In this document: piece by piece, positions 10,219-19,060 of the stretch
Layout: each line of letters starts with the position of its first letter
Position numbering within the stretch: the first letter of the stretch is position 1
DNA from: Cylindrobasidium torrendii FP15055 ss-10
Lineage: Eukaryota > Basidiomycota > Agaricomycetes > Agaricales > Physalacriaceae
NCBI GenBank assembly: GCA_000934385.1
Contig: KN880451.1
Coordinates: 1-64,000 of the forward strand
Direction: 5' to 3'
DNA: 64,000 nucleotides
The notes under the pieces: generated by a model
What the model saw: only the letters and a program-made list of their open reading frames with translations
Databases searched by the model: none
What the model was told of the DNA's origin: nothing
Program-made: the position numbers and the translations under genes

Positions 10219-11479
10219 ATGCCTGCTGTACGTGCCATTGACATATCTTCTATTTCCCCACTGACCGGGATAACACAGAAGATGCTTACTTGCAAGTTTA
10301 ACGGATGCAAGAAGAAGGCGACAAAGGCCCGCGCTGCCGACCTCGACCGTCACCTCATGAACCATTTACCAGCCCATCTCAAGAAAGACTTGTGTGTTCT
10401 CCGACGTCTCTGCTATGTGTTCAACGTACTGACACCACCCGTTTTAGTCAGTACCGTTGTGGGTTCGAGGAATGCAAAAATGCAAGCTTTCAGCCGGGCA
10501 ATATTCAGACTCATTGGGAGGCAAAACACACGTAAGCTTTCTTTTGCATTTTCTGTACATAGACTCGAGGCTGATACTTCTACAGCGGTTCCCCTCTTGT
10601 CCTTATTCCGGCAAAGGGCGAAGGGGCTGTAAGGGACAGAGAAGTGCGTCCTTGAATTCTTTTTCATTCAAGCTAACTAATTTTCCGTTCACGCATAGGT
10701 TAGAATCGTCCTTGGGTTGGAAAATGACGAGTCCACCACGAACAATGGCACTCAGGCGAACCTCGTGGAAGCCGCCGACACCGTCGAGGCCTCGGTTACT
10801 ATTGGACCTGCCGCTAATGTCGAAAACGATACCGTCGAGTCCGTCGTCGAAGCACCCGTCTCCACCAACATCGCTGCGGACAACGTAGCCACTGCGGAGC
10901 CCGTCGAAGTCGATACTCCCGATGAACCTGCCGCCACCACCACTCCAGCTACCGACGTCGCGCCTACCGACGAAGTCACGGCGTCACCCACTCCAGCTCT
11001 CTCCGACTCTACGGCTGCGTCCACTCCCAATGCCACTGTCTCCGAATGTGAATCAGACTCCGAAGTTCAAGTCGTTGAAGTCAATGTCGAAGACCCGAAT
11101 GTCGAAGGCCCAAATGTAAGTCCTTGTCTCGTCTTGCCATTATGTAGAAACATTCTGATCGGTTTTGCTCAGGATACAAAGGAGTGGAAGGAGTCCGCCG
11201 TTGCCTTCGACGCGATCCCCGCCCCACACTGGCACGAGGTGAGTTAATTTCCCTTCTACATGACCCAAAGGGTTTTTCGAACTCGTAGACTGATCGTGCT
11301 ACCACAGGAATCCGCACCTGCTTGGGTCCGCCGCAAGAAACATATGCTTGCTGGTAGCTGTGTGAGTAATACCAACTCGTCACGCACGACGAAGTGGATG
11401 GAGACTGACAGTTTTACAGGAATCTGAACCCGCTAAAATCCGCCGCAAGAAATACATCCTGGGTGTCAACTCGGATTAG
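10219..11479 (+). CDS. two-finger C2H2 protein with Thr/Val/Glu-rich middle and duplicated tail exons
   Basis: Seven exons (10219-10391, 10448-10531, 10586-10643, 10699-11115, 11173-11238, 11308-11361, 11420-11479) give 303 residues. Residues about 25-90 hold two C2H2 units: CKFNGC...H...H and YRCGFEEC...THWEAKH. The middle (exon 4) is low complexity, rich in Ala, Thr, Val, Glu and Pro, acidic and probably disordered. The last two exons are 54 and 60 nt, both phase 0, and encode related basic motifs: ESAPAWVRRKKHMLAGSC and ESEPAKIRRKKYILGVNSD. This looks like an exon duplication, and the RRKK clusters could act as nuclear import or DNA-contact signals (inference). The family is not recognised. 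The start at 10219 is the first ATG giving an uninterrupted spliced frame. Confidence 0.75.
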
Positions 11480-11771
11480 GCATCTCTGGGTTGGCGAGCG
11501 ACGAATTACTGTGGAATAGCAAGGAACTTGTTTGAATCGTTGTTTTTGTATACCATGTACGAGAGCAAATGCTCTATATACTCATGTCTGTGTTACTATT
11601 CTTCTTACTACTCCCAATGACTCCAACGTGAATACAATGTGCATTTCATAACACTATACTACGGATTCACCGAACTGCTACTACAATATGGGATGACACT
11701 TCGCCATGAGATCCTTCGAGCAGGGCCATGGAGTCATGCAGCAGCTATTCCATCATATCAAAAGCGCAGAT
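11480..11771. other. convergent 3' flanks
   Basis: Short spacer between the plus-strand C2H2 gene and the minus-strand secreted-protein gene. No feature beyond their 3' UTRs is seen. Confidence 0.4.
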
Positions 11772-12074
11772 TCAAGGGATGGTACAAGTACATCCATCGT
11801 CGCACGCCTCGCAGTTCTGCAGGCCCGCGCGCTGGCAGCAGGAAGCGTCCCAGGTGGGCGCGAGCTCATCGCTGTCGCAAGCCGCAAAGCATTGCTCGCA
11901 GGGCTCTTGGATGGGGCCGTCTCTGTGTCTTCGTAAGTATACGAGGCAAGAGAGTATTACAATGGATGCTTACGCGTTCTCGCAGTGTACGGTGCCCTGG
12001 GCGCCGACAATGCCAATGACGGTCATGGTAGTAGCGAAAAGGGTGGCAATAGCGACGAATTTTGAGTTGAACAT
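11772..12074 (-). CDS. small secreted cysteine-rich protein
   Basis: An 85-residue protein from two exons (11974-12074, 11772-11928) around a 45-nt GT-AG intron. Each exon is too short to stand out as a long reading frame. The N-terminus MFNSKFVAIATLFATTMTV, followed by IGIVGA, is a textbook signal peptide with likely cleavage near GAQ. The mature part has ten cysteines, in CEN, CEQC, AACD, SCC, NCEACDDGCTC, and is acidic. A clean TATAAAAG box lies 67 bp upstream of the ATG. Ten cysteines suggest up to five disulfides. The spacing does not look like the eight-cysteine hydrophobin pattern (one isolated CC only). Small secreted cysteine-rich proteins include effectors and antimicrobial peptides in fungi, but the function here is unknown. 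Confidence 0.72.
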
Positions 12075-12140
12075 CTTGGTGTGTATGAGTGCGATGCAGT
12101 GGGTAGGTGTCGCTGAAGACTTTGGTCATATTCGCACAGG

Positions 12141-12148
12141 CTTTTATA
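12141..12148 (-). promoter_or_regulatory. TATA box of secreted cysteine-rich gene
   Basis: The minus strand reads TATAAAAG 67 bp upstream of the ATG at 12074. The match is perfect and correctly placed, which supports the gene as real and probably strongly or inducibly expressed. Confidence 0.6.
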
Positions 12149-12883
12149 CCTTTGCAGGATGCTCCAACCTCCTTCGGCCCCGTGTATTCCTACCTCGGTG
12201 TCCGAACATGTGATGCAGCTACACGTAGCTCGATAGCTGTCTTTGGAATGCAAAACACCAGGCTTTTCATCTGCCGTTAGGTGCAGTCGTGTGTAGCGCT
12301 ATCAAGGGTGTCCGTAGACTCCATGACTTAGGGGAATAATCATCACGACTACACCACAACTAAATTCTACAGCTTGATTGAGGGTGAGTGGCACGACTTT
12401 CCGAGATACGCTTCACGGTTGATTCCGGCTTGGCAATCAATGGGAATCCAAATAAGGACAGAATGATTCAGATCATTCTCGTCGGCAGGCATGCTACACC
12501 ACCGACAAGAAATGGACCATCAGTGCTTCAGCTGAATGAAGACCAACTATAATCAGATCTACTTTCAGCATTGAAGATAGGCTTCTTCATCAAGAGAAAT
12601 CATTGCCCGTGTCTGACTCCCGTTGTTCACGGTCATGGTCATTCCCACTGATGCTTTGCAGATACAAGATTTTTCTCCGAGCGAAGTTGATGCACGTTAT
12701 CTATACAAGGCATCCCGATTCGCCTTGACCAGAAATCCAACCTTGACTGATCATGGAAGACAGGGACGAGAAACCTAACCTAATGACTTCCTTGGCTCGT
12801 CGAGGTGAACCAAAAAGTGTACCTATCATGATCCTTGGAGTTATTATTCGATTTCTTGAGTTATATCCTTCCTTCTGCCCGTA
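12149..12883. other. intergenic
   Basis: About 730 bp upstream of the secreted-protein gene and downstream of the NTF2-like copy 2 stop. No supported gene. Confidence 0.5.
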
Positions 12884-13470
12884 CTAGGATTTGGCCGCCA
12901 ACTCATTGCGCTTTGTCTCCTCCGCGATCCCAAAGTCAACAATGGACTTGCTATCCTGAGTTTCGCTAATCACGCGTATCTTTGGATCTGAAGCCGGTCC
13001 GGAGAACTCGAGGACCACAGCGTACTCGTTGTGCCAAGGGGTTCCAAGCTTGGAGGTACTGTTAGACTCTGCCTGTGAGCGCGCGTATCAGTTTGTGCTC
13101 CAATGCGGCGGATGATGTTTACCAGAATAATTAGGGCGAAGGCACCGTCCTCTGCCTTGCTCTCGTAGACGTTATGGATGGTATACTTTCATCTGGTTAG
13201 GCCATGATCCTTCCCCTGCCTCCCAAAACGTACCTTCATCGCGCCCTTCTCGAACGAGGCAGGGATCAGTTCCATCATGCTGCGAAGCATGGCCTTGTCC
13301 GCCTTCTCGGGGAATCCTGCCGACTTTGGGCGGCCATACCAAGCAAAGTCATCGGTCAAGATAGCGCCGTTCGCCTCGAGGTCGTGGTCCGCAAGTGTGA
13401 CGAAGCAGCGGCACGCCACTTGTAAGTAAGTGGACGCGTTGGAAGGGGGAAAGCGAGGGTCAAAAGACAT
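12884..13470 (-). CDS. NTF2-like / SnoaL-fold protein, copy 2
   Basis: Second copy of the 2513-3106 gene, inverted. The exons 13234-13470, 13123-13185 and 12884-13072 have exactly the same lengths (237, 63 and 189 nt) and phases as copy 1. Introns are 48-50 nt and not alike in sequence. The protein has 162 residues. Differences are spread through the whole chain, with conserved blocks LTDDFAWYGRPKSAG and SKSIVDFGIAEETKR. Both copies have intact splice sites and stops, so both appear functional. Activity and substrate are unknown. Confidence 0.82.
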
Positions 13471-13675
13471 GATGGTGGTTATTGATGAAGGAGGGGACAG
13501 GTTACATCATCCAGAGTGGATATAACATACAGTTTTGAATCCACCCCCTGCATACCAAAAAATAAATCCTTACAACCTGACATAGTAAGCGGGGACATGA
13601 GGGCGCGATGATGGCGCACCAGGTCACGTTTGGTCACAGCGGCATGAATTCCTGCTTTCTTACAGACGATCACGA

Positions 13676-15295
13676 ATGTTCCGATGCCTCTACCGCCTTC
13701 ATAGTCTGCCTGGAAGCCATGTTCTGCGGAGCACACTAGGGAGGAGAACAATTTCCACCAATGGCGACGCGCCGCCCAACGGGGACATCTTGCGGATGCT
13801 GGAAGAATGTGCGTGGTCATTCACACTGATAGACGCGTATTTAACCTATGTTTTTGGCAGGCAAACGCGTCGCATCGACCCCTCACAGAGCCAAGATATT
13901 TTCAAGCGCGTACAAGCAAATAGCCGCGCTGAACAAACCCATAAAACGGGCAAATGACCCAGTGTTATTCGAGATGTTCAACGTTGGCGAAGGAATTCGG
14001 ACCCGCATCCAGTGTGTGCTTGATGGAAAATGGGAGAGCGAAGAGGAATACCAGCGCTTGCATCCTCGTCGACCAAAGCCAGTCGCGACTGGTAGACAAG
14101 CCACCTACACTCATTCAGGCGAACCAGGGCGTCCTATGGGCAGTAAAGCCAATGCAGTACCAGTGCCCCCAGCCAACGCACAGGCATATGTGAATGAACT
14201 ATCGACGGCGCGTGGAATTGGGTGCGTGCTCATTTGTGTCCAACTCTGTCAGTTTCTCATTCCATAGGCAGGCCAGCCAAAGCTCGGCAGTTGGTCGAGA
14301 ATGGCTGTACTGGTTTGGACCACTTGCGCAAAACACCAGCCTTGATGGAAATGCTCACACCAAAGCAATACATCTCTATCAAATACCTAGACGCGACGGG
14401 CACTCCCGTCATCCGTGAAGAAGCAGAACAAGTTCTCGGAATCGTTCGCTCAGCACTGCAAGATCTCGACGACGAAGCCCGGGCCATGATGGAACGGTTC
14501 TCCGCGGACCAGGAGCTACGAGAAACCTACGAGAGTCGTATCTTCGACTGGGACCTGGTGCATGTTGGTCCATACCGCCGCGGCTTTCCCATTGCCCAAG
14601 AAGTCGACATCGTTGCCTTTTCAGACCGAGTCGGCGGCGTCCCATCTCCTACAGACCCTCCGCCAGACGTTGGCGGAACCGTATACCCCACAACACCATT
14701 TCTCGAACCCATTGCCCGCACTATACGTTACGATTCTCGAGGGCGTCCGCCATTACCACTTCATATCGCAAAGGGATACCGACGGAGTTTCCAGGTCGCG
14801 GCATCGCCCCTGCTCAATACTATTATACCTGCTTTACGAAGACGCGGTTTGGTAGTCGACGACATGCGGCCGAGTAGCCATCGCTGGCAGGGCATCGTCA
14901 AAATTGGGCACAGCGATGCGGATATCCGTGTGATGGATCTGACTGTCGCTCCTACGGTGTGTCGCGGTGCAGCAATGCTCGCGCTGACTGGGGACGCAGA
15001 GTTCTGGCGACACCTTACCGAGCAGGCGAAGCGGAGCGGGCTTTTGCTCAACGGGTGGGGACTGTGGAAGTGGAATGGCAAGGAGAAGGAGTGGGTTCGT
15101 GTCGAGCCAGACGATGGGAGCGACTATCTTACTGAGGATGCGATTCTTGCACATTTGGGGCACGAGCCGGTTGACCCTGGAAGGCGGAATTTCTCGTTCT
15201 TGGTGAAGCGGACACATAGGACGTCGGACAAGGTGCTCAAGCCTTTGTTGAAGAGTACTAAGCATGATGGGGATGCCCAACGGCGGCTCAAGTAG
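13676..15295 (+). CDS. DNA polymerase family X (Pol beta/lambda-like), probable mitochondrial form
   Basis: Three exons (13676-13808, 13861-14221, 14272-15295) give 505 residues. Order seen: a basic, acid-free leader (MFRCLYRLHSLPGSHVLRST) suggesting mitochondrial import; an 8-kDa-like helix-hairpin region (HRAKIFSSAY to VGEGIRTRI); a second hairpin GIGPAKARQLVENG; a fingers segment LTPKQYISIKYL; palm GPYRRG...EVDIVAF; a third acidic site RVMDLTVAP; and thumb AHLGHEPVDPGRRNF. These are the landmarks of family X repair polymerases (base excision and end-joining gap filling). Two departures stand out: the usual D-x-D metal site reads E-V-D, and the hairpin position of the lyase lysine appears to be Arg. 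Mitochondrial location and altered activity are inference. Confidence 0.85.
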
Positions 15296-15771
15296 TAAGT
15301 CTAATCTACGCTGCAATGCTATTCGATGCTTCAAAACTACATGTTGCGTGAGTGTACGACGGAGTCCTTGGAACCTGCATACTCGACACACGCATCTGCG
15401 GGGATTCCCAGTCCGATGGTTTATGTCTCTTTTTGGCATCAGCTATTTCATCACCAGTATCTCCCATTGCTGTGTTTTTTATGCTTCTCCCAGTTCGGAG
15501 GGGCCATGGAGGTCGTCATTGCGAGCAAGCGCAGTAAGATACCCACATCTTAGACCCTTTTCAAGGCTCCTTAAGCCCCAAAGGGGTCATTTCCTCTTGT
15601 TGATGCGTACTATAGGGTCTACTTTAACCGTTTCACTGCGAGACGACTAACATTTCCAAGACCCCGCAGTTGCTAGCTCGCTACAGTATAAAGGTCGAGG
15701 ACCAGTTGGCGCTAGTGGTCCAACCCCACACACTTCACACCCACACCACTACTCTACCACTCACCACTACC
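15296..15771. other. intergenic, promoter of C2H2-RING gene
   Basis: 3' flank of the polymerase gene, then the promoter of the next gene. No further gene seen. Confidence 0.5.
15687..15694 (+). promoter_or_regulatory. TATA box of C2H2-RING gene
   Basis: TATAAAGG 78 bp before the next ATG (15772), preceded by GC-rich sequence and followed by a CA-rich leader. Confidence 0.5.
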
Positions 15772-16485
15772 ATGTCTACCCCTTGCCTTTCGTCCTCGGA
15801 CCACGTCCGCGACACTGGCCTGTACTGCACACTCTGTGATCTGTCGTTTGCCACCACGGAACAACTCCGCAAACACATCGACGAGTCCGACGCACACCCA
15901 ATGTGCATGCCATGCAACCGCGGCTTTCTAAACGACAATTCGTTCCGCTTGCACTACATGTACAGCCCTGTCCACCACTACTGCAACGAATGCGGTATCC
16001 ATTTCGATTCGAAGCGGGCTAAAACTATTGTGAGTCTCCTTCACTTGGTTCTTGCATAGACATGATATTGACCACTGGCTTTGTAGCATATGCAAATGGC
16101 TGTCCGTCATCACCGCGAGTACGAGCCTGGGGACCGCGAGACGCGCCCCGTAGGCTGGGAAGACGCTCTCGCGCGTGAGCAAGAGCGGGAGGAGAACAAA
16201 GAAGAATCGTTCATCACCTCCGACACATCCACAAGCAGCCGTATACAATTCACTCAGAGGTTGCTCCGGTACAAGATGAAGACGACTGTGCCAACAAAGG
16301 AGCCCGTGCGCTTGAGCTGCCCGGTGTGCTTGAACTCGTCGGCAAAACTGTCTGCGACGCGGTGTGGGCATGTATTTTGCTCGGGATGTATCAAGCATAC
16401 GTTTGAGCAGGGACAGGGATGTCCTTCGTGCCGTACGCAGGGGAGTGCTTCGCAGCTGAGGCCGCTGGCGTTGGCGGCGCATTAA
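15772..16485 (+). CDS. C2H2 zinc-finger plus RING-finger protein
   Basis: Two exons split by a 57-58 nt phase-0 intron at about 16030-16086; 218 residues. The N-terminal half has C2H2-like units (YCTLCDLSFATTEQLRKH, MCMPCNRGFLNDNSFRLHY, YCNECGIHFDSKRAKTIH). The C-terminal half has a C3HC4 RING: CPVCLNSS, then CGHVFCSGCIKHTF, then GCPSCRT. RING domains of this form usually recruit E2 enzymes, so a ubiquitin ligase whose substrate binding lies in the finger half is the simplest reading (inference). A Glu/Arg-rich stretch links the two halves. The N-terminal units resemble those of the 7096-8618 gene in spacing, so the two may share ancestry. Confidence 0.82.
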
Positions 16486-17091
16486 ACTTCATGGACACTT
16501 TTTCTTGCTGGCACTACGTTACATACAGTATACCCACTAGCATTTGCATGAATCAACTTGGTCATCTGACTGCGTGAAATTGACTGGCTTGATCTCTGGT
16601 TCCCCTTGGCCTAAGGCCTTGACACTCTGTTTGAGAGCGTAAAGAGGTAGTAGGGTCATTAACTGACAAACTACCAAGATTCTAATCCATCAGACAGTAG
16701 GACGCTATATCTGGTCCAGTGTATTCAATCCCTGAACCACCGAGCGGACGGGCGTAGCTGCGCAATATTGTCCCCGATGAGGGGCGGTGGTAGGAAGAAG
16801 CTTCTTAGTGTACGTCGATGCTCTTGTATGCTGAATGCTGCTGAATGCTGCTTCAGAAATGTTCGTAAAACATCCTCGCTGCTGGGGGATTCACGATTAA
16901 CCAAGGCTAAATTGCCCTCAACATGCTGTATGACTACCGTCACTACAGCTGAGCGACACGGAATTGTTATGGGCGACGGTAAGATAGTCAAGGTCTTTAA
17001 GGAGCGCTTTAACCGGCCCGCGGCGCCGAAGTCCGATGGCCGCTGCCTGAGCGCTGAGCCTTATACCACGACTACCCCGCATTCTATCGCT
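16486..17091. other. intergenic / possible 5' extension
   Basis: Upstream of the nucleotidyltransferase-like gene. The reading frame of that gene stays open back to about 16777, but the added segment has no family character. A small tandem GAATGCTGCT repeat lies at about 16835-16857. Confidence 0.4.
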
Positions 17092-17916
17092 ATGCTAGAA
17101 GGCCCGCAGACTGTTCCGTCGGAGCCACAGACCTCGCAGGCTGCCCGTGCGAAAAACAAATCGAAACGAAAGCCAAAGGGCGGCGGACCCGCTACCGCTG
17201 AGGAGATCGTCACCACAATGGAGGCTGCCGTTGCCGTCCTCCACAGACTGGGGCACACATTATGTCTGTTTGGGAGCGCAGGATGCGCTATGTATGGGAT
17301 GGACCACCGTATTCCCCATGTACGTCGCCTATCCATCTATTGCAGACACCAACGCTTAACTTGGCAGGACGTCGACGTGATTGTTCTTGGTGCAGCGCAC
17401 GACTGCGAACATATCAAACTCTCCATCCCTAGACTGGACAACCGCTTCTTCCTCGTCCCTGCGCGTAATCCCCAGAACCACTGGAACGTCTTATGGTTCA
17501 GGCCTATGAAGAAACGTCAAGTCAAGGTGGACGTGCTGTCCCCTGGCACAATAGGCATCCCAGCCATACCCCCTTTCGCGATCCAGTACCCGTACGGAAG
17601 GATGCCGCTTGCACCATTCCTCTGTCTTCTGCTCTTGAAGCTCCAAGGCTACTTTGACCACCTTGAGCACACCGAGAAACGCATGCGAGACAAGATTCCG
17701 GACGATATTCGAGATATGGAGAGCATGGTTCGGCTGGGGGTTATATACCACGGTGCGCATATCAACCAGCTTAATTCGGGGTGGTATACCCCCGAGTTCA
17801 TCGAGACGGCCCTCTACCGTGCGAAAGAGTTTGTGAAGGTGTCGCCGGTGTCAGCGCAGTACTGGAGGCGCATGGGGTTCAACGTGCAGGACCCATTGGA
17901 TTCGGGCCTGATGTGA
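17092..17916 (+). CDS. nucleotidyltransferase-fold protein
   Basis: Two exons (17092-17319, 17368-17916) joined over a 48-nt phase-0 intron; 258 residues from the ATG at 17092. After a Lys/Arg-rich N-terminus, LCLFGSAGCAMYGMDHR followed by PHDVDVIVLG gives the G-S ... D-x-D signature of the Pol-beta-type nucleotidyltransferase fold. KVDVLSPGTIGIP supplies a third Asp. The C-terminal half (PLAPFLCLLLLKLQGYFDH, RDKIPDDIRDMESMV) is helical. I know similar stand-alone proteins as an Agaricomycete-enriched group without assigned function. All three candidate metal ligands are present, so it could be active. The start is uncertain because the frame is open upstream. Confidence 0.72.
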   Translation: MLEGPQTVPSEPQTSQAARAKNKSKRKPKGGGPATAEEIVTTMEAAVAVLHRLGHTLCLFGSAGCAMYGMDHRIPHVRRLSIYCRHQRLTWQDVDVIVLGAAHDCEHIKLSIPRLDNRFFLVPARNPQNHWNVLWFRPMKKRQVKVDVLSPGTIGIPAIPPFAIQYPYGRMPLAPFLCLLLLKLQGYFDHLEHTEKRMRDKIPDDIRDMESMVRLGVIYHGAHINQLNSGWYTPEFIETALYRAKEFVKVSPVSAQYWRRMGFNVQDPLDSGLM

Positions 17917-19060
17917 AGGTGATTTTGCGCTGCTTTGATATCAATTTTCTTGTTCTTGGATGTTTACTTTGCTTGCTGCTATCTTGTACTTATAAATGCC
18001 TGTATTGCTAATGGTGCATCTGGATTGTATTGATCAGATTATTTCCGTGGACCGCTTCATCACACTCGACCAGACTTGGGCGCTCAAGTCGAAACCGTTG
18101 ACATTCAATGCGTCTTTCCAAAGACTCCTTCGATACGGCTTGCACTTCCTCATGGCAATGTACAAGGTTCTCACTGATACCTCTTACTGCCGCCGTGCGA
18201 GCTCGACATGAGTTGCTGTGTATCGAGGGCGTATGTTCGAGATGTTCTGGTTATCGGGAAGATTGTTTGTGCACAGCCAAGCTACTGCCAGGCAGCATCA
18301 TTCTTGAGCGACAAGCGCAGGACAAGCCAAGTTACTCTTGTTATTACCGAGAGCCATGGCAGTACTGGATGCTTGTGCGAAACCGATTCCCTTCAAGTCG
18401 ATGGGGATTGGGAAGCTACTAACCCAAGAGCTGTACTTACACCCAGTAGACAAAAGTCAGACAATCGACCAGAGAACAATGGATATTATTTCACGTGGGT
18501 GTAATGTAACTCGACTGCGGCTAGGCGACGACTTTCGTCTTCCTACTTCCATCCACCTCCACCAGTACCCCCAGCTGGCTTGAACATCTCTTCGCTCTAC
18601 TTGGCGAATGGGCCAAGATACTTGAGCACTCTGAATCTTGTTGAATCTACTAGTATCAGGGGCCCCTCGAAGTGATTCTCCGATGTCCATGTCGTTTCTT
18701 CGTCTATTTTTCGAATTTCGCTGGAGTTTCAATCTAGAGGGTCTGTTGGCCAGATATTATTACAGACTGCTTGAGGGCGGGAACTTGGAAGTAAACGCCC
18801 TGATCGCGCCCATGGGCAGCACTAAGCCGCTCATGGGTAAGTAGGGGATCTGAATTTCCACTCGTTTCAAACTATCCAACTTTCAGTTTCGCACGGCCTT
18901 GGCTGAGCGCAAGCGTGACTTGCAAAAATGGCGCGTCTATAGCACTACCCCGGACCACGTGAACACTGTCCATGCAGCGCATATAATTGCAAACTTTGAT
19001 TGAAACGTCCAGGCCCTCTTTCCCTCCGCACGTCCATCTTCTTTTCTTTCTTCGCCTGCC
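17917..19060. other. 1.1 kb intergenic
   Basis: No supported gene. Open frames on both strands (for example 18208-18504) lack family character and splice-consistent extension. The right part is the promoter of the GH5 gene, with a CATATAAT word about 85 bp before its start. Confidence 0.5.

Noticed and set aside
16777..17091. Upstream ATG for the nucleotidyltransferase-like gene
   Set aside because: The frame is open but the added residues are Cys/Arg-rich with repeats and look like untranslated sequence; the ATG at 17092 gives a compact protein.
18208..18504. Short open frames between the nucleotidyltransferase and GH5 genes
   Set aside because: No signal peptide, domain or splice-consistent partner exon; composition typical of non-coding DNA.
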